The notes: generated by a model from the letters alone, not told the origin. Positions 52,093-62,104 are shown, counted from the stretch's first letter. The stretch: DNA of 64,000 nucleotides from Rossellomorea aquimaris (GCF_020172085.1 NZ_JAIVAT010000003.1:992001-1056000), one strand, 5' to 3'. Numbers and translations: made by a program.

Positions 52093-53490
52093 ATGATGAA
52101 GCAACAGGAATTGAACTATGTGGTAAAAGAATTGAATGGTGATATGTTCACCCCAATTTCACTCTATCAATCGCTAAAGGGCAAGAAGAAATTTTTACTG
52201 GAGAGTTCGCTGAAACATGAACAATCGGGACGGTATTCTTTTGTTGGGAGCGATCCGTTTTTGGAATGTAAGGCATATGGAAATACGGTTCAGTTCAAGA
52301 AAATCAATTCAGACGAAATAGAAGAAAGGACTGGGGATCCTATAGCGATGATTCAAAACCTGATACCGAGACAGGACATACTCGATGCACCCTTTCCATT
52401 TACAGGTGGGGGGATTGGATACCTTGGATATGATGTGATCAGGCAGTACGAAGAAATCGGAATCACCCCCCATGATGAACTGGAAATGCCGGACATACAC
52501 CTAATGTTCTATGAAAAAGTCATCGTTTTCGATCATCTCGAACATAAAGTATTCATCGTCGTCATGGATGAATGGATAGAGGGGGGAGGAGAAAATCTTC
52601 AAGAAAAAGTAGAGGAAATCGAGGATGAGCTAACCGATGTATACCTGCACACTCATAAAGAAAAATTGAAACGACTCTCCTTTACTGCACAAACATCAAA
52701 AGGAGAATTCATGGAGAAAGTTCACAGGGCTAAAGAGGCGATTAAAAAAGGAGAAATCTTTCAAGTGGTGCTTTCGCAAAGGCTTCAAGCCCCATTTTCA
52801 GGAGATCCCTTTTCTTTCTATCGAAGCTTGCGAAAATCAAATCCATCACCATATATGTTCTTCATCGATTTTGAAGACTATATCGTATTGGGGGCTTCGC
52901 CGGAAAGCCTGTTGAAAGTACAGGGGAAAGAGATCACCACAAATCCAATAGCAGGAACAAGACACAGAGGGAACACCGTGGTAGAAGATTTGGAACTAGA
53001 AAAAGAGCTTCTATCAGATGAAAAGGAAATAGCCGAACATCGCATGCTTGTCGATTTGGGCAGGAATGATTTAGGCAGGATCTGTACCATAGGTTCAATC
53101 TTTTTATCCAAGTATTTAACCATCGAGAGGTATAAATACGTGATGCATATCGTTTCAGAGGTGAAAGGGGAATTGAAAGAAGACGTCTCCCCACTAGAAG
53201 CACTGACAAGCTGCTTGCCTGCGGGGACAGTCAGCGGTGCACCGAAGATCAGGGCGATGCAGATCATCAATCAACTCGAGACCACCAAACGCGGCGTATA
53301 CTCAGGTGCTGTCGGTTATATAGGGGTCAACGGAAATCTGGACTTTGCCCTGGCAATCCGAACAATGGTTCTGAAGGATGGCAAGGCAAATGTTCAAGCA
53401 GGCGCAGGTATTGTATATGATTCTGATCCTGAAAGTGAATATGAGGAAACATTGAATAAAGCAAAATCATTACTGGAGGTAACAGGATGA
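52093..53490 (+). CDS. trpE: Anthranilate synthase component I
   Basis: A 465-residue chorismate-using enzyme. N-terminal tryptophan-feedback element LESS (residue about 38) and the C-terminal catalytic motifs (NPIAGTRHRG, HRMLVDLGRNDLGRI, CLPAGTVSGAPKIRAM and AGAGIVYDSDPESEYEE) are present. With TrpG it makes anthranilate. TTGGAGGCAAATA precedes ATG 52093; an ATG at 52057 lies within the leader tail and would add 12 residues. Stop overlaps trpG start. Confidence 0.96.
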   Translation: MMKQQELNYVVKELNGDMFTPISLYQSLKGKKKFLLESSLKHEQSGRYSFVGSDPFLECKAYGNTVQFKKINSDEIEERTGDPIAMIQNLIPRQDILDAPFPFTGGGIGYLGYDVIRQYEEIGITPHDELEMPDIHLMFYEKVIVFDHLEHKVFIVVMDEWIEGGGENLQEKVEEIEDELTDVYLHTHKEKLKRLSFTAQTSKGEFMEKVHRAKEAIKKGEIFQVVLSQRLQAPFSGDPFSFYRSLRKSNPSPYMFFIDFEDYIVLGASPESLLKVQGKEITTNPIAGTRHRGNTVVEDLELEKELLSDEKEIAEHRMLVDLGRNDLGRICTIGSIFLSKYLTIERYKYVMHIVSEVKGELKEDVSPLEALTSCLPAGTVSGAPKIRAMQIINQLETTKRGVYSGAVGYIGVNGNLDFALAIRTMVLKDGKANVQAGAGIVYDSDPESEYEETLNKAKSLLEVTG

Positions 53491-54098
53491 TCTTATTGAT
53501 AGATAACTATGATTCGTTTACGTATAACCTGTTTCAATATATCGAAGAGCTAGGAGAAGAAGTCATCGTTCGACGGAATGATGCCATCACATTGGATGAA
53601 GTAAAGAGAATGAATCCTTCTGCAATCATCCTTTCACCGGGTCCGGGGCAGCCGGAAAATGCGGGGATTTGCATCCCTATTATACAGAATCTTCACGCTA
53701 GTGTGCCGATTCTCGGGGTTTGTCTGGGACATCAGGCAATTGGAGCAGCCTTTGGGGCAAGCATAGAAATTGCCGGGAATGTGATGCATGGGAAAACTTC
53801 CCTTATCAAACATAATGGCAGTGGGGTATTCGAATATCTGCCTCAACCATTGGAAGTGATGCGATATCACTCATTGGTTATCAAGAAAGGGACTTTGCCG
53901 CAGTCATTAGAAGAAGTTGCTCACTCTATGGATGATGGCGAGATCATGGCCATCAAGCATATGAAATATCCTCTGTACGGAGTTCAATTTCACCCGGAAT
54001 CGATCGGGACGAAAACGGGGAAGAAAATCATTGAGAATTTTTTAGAAGAGAAGAGAAAGGAGAATAACCGTGAAAAATTATCTACAATTACTATCTGA
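53487..54098 (+). CDS. trpG: Anthranilate synthase glutamine amidotransferase
   Basis: A 203-residue class I amidotransferase: DNYDSFTYNL, SPGPGQPENAGI, nucleophile Cys in GVCLGHQAIG and His/Glu in VQFHPESIGT. It supplies ammonia to TrpE. It lies inside the trp operon, unlike B. subtilis where the shared PabA/TrpG gene is in the folate operon. It overlaps trpE by 4 bp and trpD by 29 bp. Confidence 0.95.
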   Translation: MILLIDNYDSFTYNLFQYIEELGEEVIVRRNDAITLDEVKRMNPSAIILSPGPGQPENAGICIPIIQNLHASVPILGVCLGHQAIGAAFGASIEIAGNVMHGKTSLIKHNGSGVFEYLPQPLEVMRYHSLVIKKGTLPQSLEEVAHSMDDGEIMAIKHMKYPLYGVQFHPESIGTKTGKKIIENFLEEKRKENNREKLSTITI

Positions 54099-55095
54099 GG
54101 GTCATTCATTAGAGAGAGATGAGATGAGGACAGCGGTTCAACAATTATTCATGGAAGATACAACAGATAGTCAAATTGCAGGTTTCTTATCACTGTTGAA
54201 AATGAAGGGTGAAACCGTGGATGAAATGACGGGCCTCGTTGAGGTGCTTAGAGAGAAAGCATTGCCGATTACAAGCACTTTGAATGGTGTACTGGACAAC
54301 TGTGGAACAGGAGGAGATGGGTCTCAGAGCTTTAATATCAGTACCACGAGCGCATTCGTATTGGCAGGTGCCGGTGTCAAAGTGGCAAAGCACGGAAATA
54401 GAAGCATCTCAAGCAAAACCGGGAGTGCAGATGTGTTGGAACAACTGGGTGTCTCCCTGGACTTTCAGGCGAATGAAATCGAACGTCTTCTGCAAGAAAC
54501 CAATCTTGCCTTCCTGTATGCACCCCATATCCATTCGGGGCTGAAAAAAATCATGAAGGTAAGGAAGGAGTTGAAATTTCCGACCATCTTTAATCTTATA
54601 GGTCCATTAACGAATCCGGTTCAATTGGAAACCCAGCTGGTAGGTGTTTATAGAAGAGACAAACTAGAAACGATGGCGAAGGTTTTACATCAGTTGGGAA
54701 GAAAACGGGCAATCGTTCTGAATGGTGCAGATAACATGGATGAAGCATCACTTGCAGGGGAGAATCATCTCGTCTTGTTAGAGGATGGAAAGATCAGCTC
54801 ATTTACGTTAACAGGAGAGGAAGTCGGCCTTCCTTCTTACTCCATCGAAGAAATACGTGGTGGGAATGCAAAAGACAACGCCCGCATACTACAGGACGTT
54901 TTGCGGGGGAAAGAAGGAGCTTATACTGATACCGTCCTATTCAACGCCGGTATCGCATTGTTCGCACATGGTAAAGCATCGACCTTCGCAGAGGGCGTAA
55001 AGTTTGCAAGGGAGAGCATTCAAAGCGGTCGTGCAGAAGATGCACTGTCATCTCTGATTCACTTCAGCCAACAACGACGAAAGCAGGTGATTTAA
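54070..55095 (+). CDS. trpD: Anthranilate phosphoribosyltransferase
   Basis: A 341-residue enzyme with the PRPP motif CGTGGDGSQSFNISTTSAF, then KHGNRSISSKTGSADVLE and FNLIGPLTNP. It joins anthranilate to PRPP. The GTG start 54070 follows AAGGAGAATAACC inside the trpG end. Stop TAA is followed directly by the trpC start. Confidence 0.96.
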   Translation: MKNYLQLLSEGHSLERDEMRTAVQQLFMEDTTDSQIAGFLSLLKMKGETVDEMTGLVEVLREKALPITSTLNGVLDNCGTGGDGSQSFNISTTSAFVLAGAGVKVAKHGNRSISSKTGSADVLEQLGVSLDFQANEIERLLQETNLAFLYAPHIHSGLKKIMKVRKELKFPTIFNLIGPLTNPVQLETQLVGVYRRDKLETMAKVLHQLGRKRAIVLNGADNMDEASLAGENHLVLLEDGKISSFTLTGEEVGLPSYSIEEIRGGNAKDNARILQDVLRGKEGAYTDTVLFNAGIALFAHGKASTFAEGVKFARESIQSGRAEDALSSLIHFSQQRRKQVI

Positions 55096-55884
55096 TTGTC
55101 TACCATTTTAGAAACAATCATTGAAAAGAAGAAAAAAGAAGTCCAGGAGTTGAAACAAGCTGGATATGAGCTCTATCAGAATCAAGATATGTCTTCAAAA
55201 TCTCTATTTGAATCATTAAAAACAGCAGATGTACTACAAGTAATAGCAGAAATTAAACGGGCCTCTCCATCAAAAGGGGATATCAGAATGGAAGTCGATC
55301 CGGTGTTACAGGCTGCTAAATATGAAGAAGCTGGGGCATGCGCCATCTCTGTCCTTACTGATACACCCTTTTTTAAAGGAAGGATGGAGGATCTTGCCGA
55401 TGTGCGGAGAGCGGTCTCGATCCCGATTCTTTGCAAAGACTTCATCATCGATGAAATTCAAATTGATCGTGCCAGGGATGCAGGAGCAAATGTGATTCTC
55501 TTAATCGTTGCGGCCTTGGATCCCATCAGATTGAAAGAATTATATACTTACGCATCCTGCCTTGATCTTGAAATTCTTGTAGAAGTTCATAACGAAGATG
55601 AAATGAAGGAAGCATTAGATCTTGGAGCTACTATAATCGGAGTCAATAATCGGAATTTAAAAACGTTCGATGTGGATCTCCTCATTACTGAATCACTTGC
55701 ATCCATGGTGAAGGGGAGAGAGGTTGTCCTTATTAGTGAAAGTGGAATAAGAGATGAAAAGGATTGCAGGCGAGTAAGTGATGCAGGGGCACAAGGAGTC
55801 CTCGTTGGAGAGACATTGATGAGGAGTGAACATACGGAATCGACATTATCATCCCTTCAAGTGAAAAAAGGTGTAATCAAATGA
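55096..55884 (+). CDS. trpC: Indole-3-glycerol-phosphate synthase
   Basis: A 262-residue TIM barrel: VIAEIKRASPSKGDIR, CKDFIIDEIQI, GVNNRNLKTFDVD and LISESGIRDEKD. It closes the indole ring. Start is TTG 55096 after GCAGGTGATTTAA, directly after the trpD stop, so initiation is likely coupled. Stop overlaps trpF (ATGA). Confidence 0.96.
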   Translation: MSTILETIIEKKKKEVQELKQAGYELYQNQDMSSKSLFESLKTADVLQVIAEIKRASPSKGDIRMEVDPVLQAAKYEEAGACAISVLTDTPFFKGRMEDLADVRRAVSIPILCKDFIIDEIQIDRARDAGANVILLIVAALDPIRLKELYTYASCLDLEILVEVHNEDEMKEALDLGATIIGVNNRNLKTFDVDLLITESLASMVKGREVVLISESGIRDEKDCRRVSDAGAQGVLVGETLMRSEHTESTLSSLQVKKGVIK

Positions 55885-56486
55885 CAAAAGTGAAGGTATG
55901 CGGTATCAGAACACTGGAGGAAGCCGAGTGGGCACTTGAAGCGGGAGCAGATGCCATCGGTTTCGTATTTGCCGAAAGTAAAAGGAAAATAGACGTGGAA
56001 TCAGCAGCTCGTATCAGTGCGTCACTTCCTACACATCTATTGAAAATCGGAGTGTTTGTGAATGAAACAATGGATCGACTGGAAGAGATCTTTCACCTGG
56101 TGGATCTTGATTATGTACAACTGCATGGAGACGAATCAGTTCGGTTCTGCCACACTATCAATCTTCCATTTATCAAAGCGATCCCGGTGAAGGAAAAAGA
56201 AGATATTGCCGGAATGGAAGACTTCGGCGGTGAGATGATCTTGTTGGATAGTGGAAAGGGACCACATCGAGGAGGAAACGGGACAACATTTAATTGGGAC
56301 TATACAGATTCAGTGATCACCCCTCAGCACCTGATTCTTGCAGGAGGATTGAACCCTGACAATGTGAGGGAGGCGATCACAAAGGTCCGTCCTTATATGG
56401 TGGATGTCTCGAGTGGAGTTGAAACCGATGGAAGGAAAGACCGGATGAAGATAGAATCATTTATCCGAGAGGCAAAATCAGTGTAA
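55881..56486 (+). CDS. trpF: Phosphoribosylanthranilate isomerase
   Basis: A 201-residue TIM barrel with [11 protein letters not shown] (catalytic Cys), [35 protein letters not shown] (Asp) and [10 protein letters not shown]. It converts PRA to CdRP. It overlaps trpC by 4 bp. Confidence 0.95.
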   Translation: MTKVKVCGIRTLEEAEWALEAGADAIGFVFAESKRKIDVESAARISASLPTHLLKIGVFVNETMDRLEEIFHLVDLDYVQLHGDESVRFCHTINLPFIKAIPVKEKEDIAGMEDFGGEMILLDSGKGPHRGGNGTTFNWDYTDSVITPQHLILAGGLNPDNVREAITKVRPYMVDVSSGVETDGRKDRMKIESFIREAKSV

Positions 56487-56514
56487 AGATAAAAGAATGA
56501 ATGGAGGAAGTAAA

Positions 56515-57717
56515 ATGTTGTATGCACAACCAGATCAAAAAGGCTTATTCGGTCAGTTCGGTGGAAGGTTCGTTCCTGAATCGTTAATGAAAGCCGTACA
56601 GGAACTTGAAGAGGCTTACGAGGAAGCAACCCAAGACGATGGTTTCCAAGAGAAGCTTCAAAGCTATTTAAAAGATTATGTTGGAAGGGAAAACCCTCTC
56701 TATTATGCGGAAAATTTAAGCAAGCAGTTAGGTGGGGCGAAAATCTATCTGAAGCGTGAAGATCTCAATCATACAGGAGCACACAAAATCAATAATACGA
56801 TCGGTCAGGCCCTCCTCGCTGAAAGAATGGGGAAAAGGAAGGTCGTAGCTGAAACAGGAGCAGGGCAGCATGGGGTGGCAACCGCAACGGTTTGTGCGTT
56901 ATTAAACCTTGACTGTGTCATATTCATGGGAGCGGAAGACATTCGTAGACAGAAGCTGAATGTATTCAGAATGGAGCTTCTCGGGGCGAAAGTGATCAGT
57001 GTCACTCAGGGCAGTGCCACTCTGAAGGATGCTGTCAATGAAGCTCTCCGTTACTGGGTCGCCAATGTTGAAGATACTCACTATATCATGGGGTCCGTAT
57101 TGGGGCCGCACCCATTTCCGAAAATGGTCCGAGACTTCCAGAGTGTCATCGGAAATGAAACGAAAAAACAATTTTTCGAGAAAGAGGGGGGCCTCCCGAA
57201 TGCCATAGTGGCATGTGTAGGGGGAGGGAGCAATGCCATGGGGATGTTCTACCCGTTCATTGATGACCAAGAAGTAGAACTATACGGAGTCGAGGCAGCT
57301 GGAAGCGGTGTTGAAACAGAAAAACATGCCGCTACCTTAACGAAAGGGTCTGTCGGTATCCTACATGGCAGCATGATGTATCTCCTTCAGAATGAAGAAG
57401 GGCAGGTGCAGGAAGCCCATTCAATTTCAGCAGGACTGGATTATCCAGGTGTGGGGCCCGAGCACAGCTTCTTAAAGGAAATTGAAAGAGTCCGTTATAC
57501 GTCCATTACAGACACTGAGGCGCTGGATGCATTCAAACAATTATCCCAAACTGAAGGTATCATTCCGGCCCTCGAAAGCTCCCATGCTGTTGCTCATGCG
57601 GTGAAAATCGCTAAGAGCATGTCAATGGAAGAGTCGGTCGTCATATGTTTATCAGGCAGGGGAGATAAAGACGTTGAACAAGTAAAAGAATTAATGGGAG
57701 GTAGTCAACATGGGTAA
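56515..57717 (+). CDS. trpB: Tryptophan synthase beta chain
   Basis: A 400-residue PLP enzyme: [27 protein letters not shown] (PLP Lys), [27 protein letters not shown] and LSGRGDKDV. It condenses indole with serine. ATG 56515 follows GGAGGAAGTAAA; ATG 56497 lies before the ribosome site. It overlaps trpA by 8 bp. Confidence 0.97.
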   Translation: MLYAQPDQKGLFGQFGGRFVPESLMKAVQELEEAYEEATQDDGFQEKLQSYLKDYVGRENPLYYAENLSKQLGGAKIYLKREDLNHTGAHKINNTIGQALLAERMGKRKVVAETGAGQHGVATATVCALLNLDCVIFMGAEDIRRQKLNVFRMELLGAKVISVTQGSATLKDAVNEALRYWVANVEDTHYIMGSVLGPHPFPKMVRDFQSVIGNETKKQFFEKEGGLPNAIVACVGGGSNAMGMFYPFIDDQEVELYGVEAAGSGVETEKHAATLTKGSVGILHGSMMYLLQNEEGQVQEAHSISAGLDYPGVGPEHSFLKEIERVRYTSITDTEALDAFKQLSQTEGIIPALESSHAVAHAVKIAKSMSMEESVVICLSGRGDKDVEQVKELMGGSQHG

Positions 57718-58501
57718 GAGATTTTTGGAGAGCACCCTTCAAGCTGAATTGGATCAAGGAAATAAGCTGTTCATTCCGTATGTAATGGCGGGAGACGGTG
57801 GAATTGAATCCTTGATAGCAACCTTAAAGAAACTTGAGGATAGTGGAGCGACGGCCATTGAACTCGGGATCCCGTTCTCCGATCCCGTTGCAGATGGACC
57901 GACGATTCAAGAAGCGGGAAAAAGAGCACTGGGGAAAGGGACAACGCTTCAGCAGGTGTTCGACCTATTAATGAAGAGTAGAGCAGAAATCGGGATCCCC
58001 CTTATTTTTATGACGTACATGAATCCAGTTTACAAGTATGGTATAGAACGTTTCTTCGCGGCATGTAAAAAGGCGGGGGTGGATGGAGTCATCATTCCAG
58101 ATCTTCCATTGGAGCACTATGAGCTGGTAAGTGAACCATCCAGAGAACAGGAGATTGCCGTTATTCAACTGGCCACGCTAACAAGTCCTCTTGAAAGGAT
58201 CAAGGAACTGGCGTCAGTGACGGAGGGATTCCTGTATGCTGTTACGATAAACGGCATTACAGGAACAAGACAGGGATTTGCCGGCAATATATCCACTCAC
58301 TTGAAGAAACTAAAGAATAACAGTACAGTTCCGGTTCTCGCTGGATTTGGGATATCCACTCCTGATCATGTACGCAAAATGAGTGAGAATTGTGATGGAG
58401 TTGTCGTTGGTAGCAGAATAATTGATCTTATTCAACAGAACTCCTTCGATGAAATCACGGAATTAATCAGCGCCTCCAAAGCGGGGACCCTCCAATCGTG
58501 A
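57710..58501 (+). CDS. trpA: Tryptophan synthase alpha chain
   Basis: A 263-residue TIM barrel with [27 protein letters not shown] (catalytic Glu/Asp), [14 protein letters not shown] and [11 protein letters not shown]. It releases indole to TrpB. GGGAGGTAGTCAAC precedes ATG. No strong terminator is visible after the stop, so transcripts may run on towards the lipoprotein gene. Confidence 0.96.
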   Translation: MGKRFLESTLQAELDQGNKLFIPYVMAGDGGIESLIATLKKLEDSGATAIELGIPFSDPVADGPTIQEAGKRALGKGTTLQQVFDLLMKSRAEIGIPLIFMTYMNPVYKYGIERFFAACKKAGVDGVIIPDLPLEHYELVSEPSREQEIAVIQLATLTSPLERIKELASVTEGFLYAVTINGITGTRQGFAGNISTHLKKLKNNSTVPVLAGFGISTPDHVRKMSENCDGVVVGSRIIDLIQQNSFDEITELISASKAGTLQS

Positions 58502-58648
58502 AATATATCATATTTGTAAAGAAATCAAGAAGTAGATGAACAGAATCTAAATGTATGTTAAATAAAGGTAAATAGCCTTCTATTACTCTGGAAAATCAGT
58601 ATGATAGAGATGTAGTTGAACAAAGCATCATAACAGGAGGCTATGAAA

Positions 58649-58816
58649 ATGAAAAGTATGAAGAAGTGGTTATTAATGTTAATGACAGCTCTATCAGTAG
58701 TTACATTTGCAGCCGGGTGCAGCAGCGACACAGAAGATGATAAAGGTACGGAAGAAAACATGGATGAAGAAAGCAACACGGATGAGAGCAATTCTGACGA
58801 AGGTTCTCAAGAGTAA
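58649..58816 (+). CDS. Small acidic lipoprotein, 55 aa
   Basis: MKSMKKWLLMLMTALSVVTF then AAGC: a signal peptide with lipobox FAAGC at about residue 24. The mature part (about 32 residues) is nearly all Asp, Glu, Ser, Asn and Gly. GGAGG at 58636 is 8 nt from ATG 58649; an in-frame ATG at 58643 is too close. I recognise no family; similar short acidic lipoproteins are common in bacilli. A strong terminator follows. Confidence 0.8.
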   Translation: MKSMKKWLLMLMTALSVVTFAAGCSSDTEDDKGTEENMDEESNTDESNSDEGSQE

Positions 58817-58823
58817 TAGAGTT

Positions 58824-58855
58824 CAGCCGGTCCTTAAGGACCGGCTGATTATTAT
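58824..58855 (+). terminator. Terminator after the lipoprotein gene
   Basis: CAGCCGGTCC and GGACCGGCTG arms around TTAA, then an AT-rich tail. Confidence 0.8.
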
Positions 58856-58915
58856 TCATGATAGAAGATGCATCAATGTGGAAGCCTGCCAGGGTCGTCC
58901 CTTACAGATAAATCT

Positions 58916-59578
58916 CTATTTCACACACTTCACACACACAGTCAAAGCAGGCTTAACCTTTTTATACGAAAGTGCAATGTCTTTAAATCCTGCTTCCTGT
59001 AGAGCCTCAGAGATCTCTTTACCATACTTTTCGGCCCTGCTGTCCCGTTCTTCTTCTCCGCGTGGCTGGACGGTAATGAGCAAGGTACCTTCTGTTTTAA
59101 GCATATTGTAAATATGGCTGAGGGCTCGTTTCTTATCATTCCATAAAGGATAATTATTGACGGAAAAAATCCGGTCGTATTGAACATTCTCCATCTCGAA
59201 TTCACTGATGTCACGAATAAACAGACGAACCATGTCTCTCTTTATGACATGCTCGTTCTTCTTTTGTGCGGTTTCTTTCATGGTTTCGGAAATATCGACA
59301 CCATCTACGAGAGTTCGTGGGAAGCGGTTGGTAATCCGCCGGATACAATAGCCCGGTCCATATCCAACTTCAAGAATACGTTCACCATTTTTGATGTTCA
59401 ATTGTTTAATCGACCAGTTATTTATTTTCCTATTATCTATCTCCATCACTTTCCCAACAACCCAGCCGAGAAAGCCTTTCGGACGTTTGAATTGCCTTTG
59501 CATCGAATACAACAGGGCATCACCTCTATTTAATGGATGGTACTTCAATAAAAATTTGTCCCTACTCTTTTCCACCAA
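58916..59578 (-). CDS. Class I SAM-dependent methyltransferase
   Basis: A 220-residue enzyme with motif I ILEVGYGPGYCIRRI, motif II DGVDISETM, motif IV YDRIFSVNNYPLW, then LKTEGTLLITVQPRGEE. The N-terminal 70 residues (RPKGFLGWVVGKVMEIDNR) match small-molecule methyltransferases of the arsenite/ubiquinone-like group, but the substrate is unknown. The GTG start at 59578 has only a weak ribosome site. It ends in CVKCVK; the two Cys may be incidental. Confidence 0.88.
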   Translation of the reverse strand: MVEKSRDKFLLKYHPLNRGDALLYSMQRQFKRPKGFLGWVVGKVMEIDNRKINNWSIKQLNIKNGERILEVGYGPGYCIRRITNRFPRTLVDGVDISETMKETAQKKNEHVIKRDMVRLFIRDISEFEMENVQYDRIFSVNNYPLWNDKKRALSHIYNMLKTEGTLLITVQPRGEEERDSRAEKYGKEISEALQEAGFKDIALSYKKVKPALTVCVKCVK

Positions 59579-59607
59579 ACCCTGAAAATAAAACCTTCAA
59601 AAGAATG

Positions 59608-59635
59608 TTGCATTTTTTGGAAATAGTGGCATAAT
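59608..59635 (+). promoter_or_regulatory. Probable promoter of the MetRS operon
   Basis: TTGCAT (59608) and CATAAT (59630), 16 nt apart, stand just before the T-box. Confidence 0.5.
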
Positions 59636-59639
59636 ATAA

Positions 59640-59950
59640 TCAAATTGATTTGTGCGTAGATGAGAAGAGTACCTTGTCAGTCCCCTTAAAAGAGAGCTTC
59701 GGATGCTGAAAAGAAGCAAGGGAACGGTCTTGGGAAGATGGTCTCGGAGCATTCTATTCGAACCTTCAGGGTGTAGGGTAGAACGGGGATGAGCGTCCGT
59801 TATCACTGCTACGGTATAAGGGTTGGCATACCCCGTACTTGTTGAGATAGCCTTGCGTGAGCAGGCTATGAACTAAGGTGGTACCACGAGCATAACCCCT
59901 CGTCCTTAGATGTCTTTTGATATCTACGGGACGAGGGGTTTTTTATTTAT
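59640..59950 (+). promoter_or_regulatory. T-box leader, methionine-specific
   Basis: Stem I begins at GATGAGAAGAGTACC. The specifier region GGGAAG-ATG-GTCTCGG has Met codon ATG at 59738-59740. T-box AAGGTGGTACCACGAG is at 59875-59890. The terminator (59894-59947) pairs AACCCCTCGTCC with GGGACGAGGGGTT, then a T tract. The methionyl-tRNA synthetase gene follows. Confidence 0.94.
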
Positions 59951-59968
59951 AGTGAGGAGGAAATGAAT

Positions 59969-61612
59969 ATGACTGTTTTTATAGGTGGGGCTTGGCCCTA
60001 TGCCAACGGCTCCCTGCATTTGGGGCACATCGCGGGATTGCTCCCAGGGGATATCATTGCCCGTTATTATCGTTTGAAGGGAGAAGAAGTCCTTTATGTG
60101 TCAGGAAGCGATTGCAATGGAACACCAATTGGGATTCGGGCAAAAGAGGAAGGTGTCCGTGTAGATGAGGTAGCAGACCGTTATCATGAAGAATTTGTCC
60201 AATGCTTTCAATCGTTGGGATTCAGCTATGATGAGTATACAAGAACCGATCACCGTCACCATCATGAGGAGGTACAAAAGATCTTTACCATCCTATATGA
60301 AAGAGGGTGGCTGTATGAAAAGGAAGTAGAGCAAGTGTACTGCCAGCATGATAAACGATTTTTGCCTGACCGATTCGTGGAAGGAATCTGTCCGGTCTGC
60401 GGTTCAATCGCGAGGGGTGATCAATGTGATCACTGCTCGACTGTCTTGGATGCGACAGATTTATTGGATAAAAGGTGTAAATTATGCGGTCATGAACCAG
60501 TTCTCAAAACAACCACCCATTTGTACTTTGCGCTTTCCCGTTTTCAACAACCGCTACAACGATTATTGAATGAACATAAAGTAAAGTGGCGTGAGAATGC
60601 CGTCCAGCTTACCAGCCGTTATCTTAATGAAGGGCTAGTGGACCGCCCGGTCACAAGAGATTTAGAAAATGGGGTGGAAGTCCCGATTGAAGGCTTTCGT
60701 GACAAGAAAATCTATGTATGGATAGAAGCGGTGTGTGGATATTTGAGTGCATCAAAGAAATGGGCTGAAGAAGGTGTAGATAAGTGGGAAAGATATTGGA
60801 AAAAGGATACCCATGCTTATTATGTTCATGGGAAAGATAACATTCCATTTCATACTATTATATGGCCAGCGGTCCTTATGGGATTGAATGAAGAAATCAC
60901 TTTACCGAATTACATCGTCTCAAACGAATATCTCACATTGGAGAAAAGAAAAATTTCGACAAGTCGAAATTGGGCTGTCTGGCTGAAGGACCTTCTAGCG
61001 GATTATCCCTCCGATACCATTCGCTATTACCTTACCATTAATGCACCTGAAAAGAGGGACGCCGATTTTTCATGGCGTGAATTTATTTACAGCCATAACA
61101 GTGAACTTCTAGGAGCATGTGGAAATCTTGTTCAACGCACGGTGAAGTTCTACCAGAAAGAATTCGGTAATGGTGTTACCTTAACCACTGTTGAAGAGAT
61201 CGTGCAACGAAAAGTGGAAGAAACATATACCTCTGTTGGTGAATGGATTGAAGCAGGGAGTACACGTCAGGGGCTGGAAGAGGTATTCGAATTTATTCGA
61301 TGGTCGAATAAACGTTTTGATGAACGAAAACCTTGGATAATGGTAAAAGAAAAGAGGGAGGAAGGGAAAAAAGTACTCGAAGAATTCCTCTACATCATAA
61401 GTAACCTTAGGAATCTCCTTGAGCCCTTTTTACCCTTCACCGCTTCTAAGATAGGAGGACAGTTAGGCATGTCCAATCAGCTCGAGTGGAAAAGTGTATC
61501 CCTGCCATTGAAGCTAACAATAGAAAAGACATCGCCTCTGTTTAACAGGATTGAAGTGGAATGGATTGAGAAGGAAAGGGAAAAGCTGAATGAAAAATCC
61601 GAAGGAGAATGA
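59969..61612 (+). CDS. metG: Methionyl-tRNA synthetase, short form (MetRS2-like)
   Basis: A 547-residue class I synthetase: GGAWPYANGSLHLGHIAG (HIGH site), a zinc knuckle region with CPVCG, CDHC and CKLCG (two CxxC pairs), and KRKISTSRN as the KMSKS site. The C-terminal anticodon-binding domain is present, but the tRNA-binding EMAP-like domain of B. subtilis MetS is missing. Double-zinc MetRS of this kind occur as second copies in some bacilli and resist certain MetRS inhibitors. GGAGG at 59956 is 8 nt from ATG 59969. The next gene starts 2 nt after the stop. Confidence 0.92.
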   Translation: MTVFIGGAWPYANGSLHLGHIAGLLPGDIIARYYRLKGEEVLYVSGSDCNGTPIGIRAKEEGVRVDEVADRYHEEFVQCFQSLGFSYDEYTRTDHRHHHEEVQKIFTILYERGWLYEKEVEQVYCQHDKRFLPDRFVEGICPVCGSIARGDQCDHCSTVLDATDLLDKRCKLCGHEPVLKTTTHLYFALSRFQQPLQRLLNEHKVKWRENAVQLTSRYLNEGLVDRPVTRDLENGVEVPIEGFRDKKIYVWIEAVCGYLSASKKWAEEGVDKWERYWKKDTHAYYVHGKDNIPFHTIIWPAVLMGLNEEITLPNYIVSNEYLTLEKRKISTSRNWAVWLKDLLADYPSDTIRYYLTINAPEKRDADFSWREFIYSHNSELLGACGNLVQRTVKFYQKEFGNGVTLTTVEEIVQRKVEETYTSVGEWIEAGSTRQGLEEVFEFIRWSNKRFDERKPWIMVKEKREEGKKVLEEFLYIISNLRNLLEPFLPFTASKIGGQLGMSNQLEWKSVSLPLKLTIEKTSPLFNRIEVEWIEKEREKLNEKSEGE

Positions 61613-61613
61613 G

Positions 61614-62102
61614 ATGAAGATAGTCATTGTGTCTGACACACATATGCCCAGGAAAGGAAGAGAACTACCTCGTACACTTCAGAAGGATCTTCTGGAAAGT
61701 CATCTTATCATCCATGGAGGAGATTTTCAGACCCTTGATGTATATAAAGAGTTTGCAAGGTATGGGGAATTGATTGCCGTTGCCGGAAATGTCGACAGCG
61801 ATGAACTTCAATCGCTTCTCCCCAAAAAAAGGGTCTTTGAAGTGAAAGGACTTAAGATTGGTGTGACACATGGGGACGGAGTGGGGAAAACCACTGAAAA
61901 AAGGGCATTGGAAGCTTTTGAAGAAGATAATGTGGATGTGATCATCTTTGGTCACTCCCACATCCCCTTTTTACGCTTCATGAAAGGGGTTCTTCTGTTC
62001 AACCCTGGTTCTCCCACTGATAAACGTAAACTTCCTTATTATTCTCATGGCATTTTGATGATTGAAGATACTTGGAAGATTGAGCATAAATTTTATACTT
62101 AA
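61614..62102 (+). CDS. YfcE/MJ0936-type metallophosphoesterase
   Basis: A 162-residue calcineurin-like phosphoesterase with metal motifs SDTHMPR, HGGDFQT, AGNVDSD, GVTHGDGVGK and FGHSHIPF. It resembles B. subtilis YsnB and E. coli YfcE, which cleave phosphodiesters in vitro. AAGGAGAATGAG precedes ATG 61614, within the end of metG, so it is co-transcribed and shares the Met T-box control. Confidence 0.92.
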   Translation: MKIVIVSDTHMPRKGRELPRTLQKDLLESHLIIHGGDFQTLDVYKEFARYGELIAVAGNVDSDELQSLLPKKRVFEVKGLKIGVTHGDGVGKTTEKRALEAFEEDNVDVIIFGHSHIPFLRFMKGVLLFNPGSPTDKRKLPYYSHGILMIEDTWKIEHKFYT

Positions 62103-62104
62103 AT

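Noticed and set aside
58707-59111. 134-codon plus-strand frame across the lipoprotein and methyltransferase genes
   Set aside because: It lacks a ribosome site, runs through a terminator and lies over two well-supported genes.
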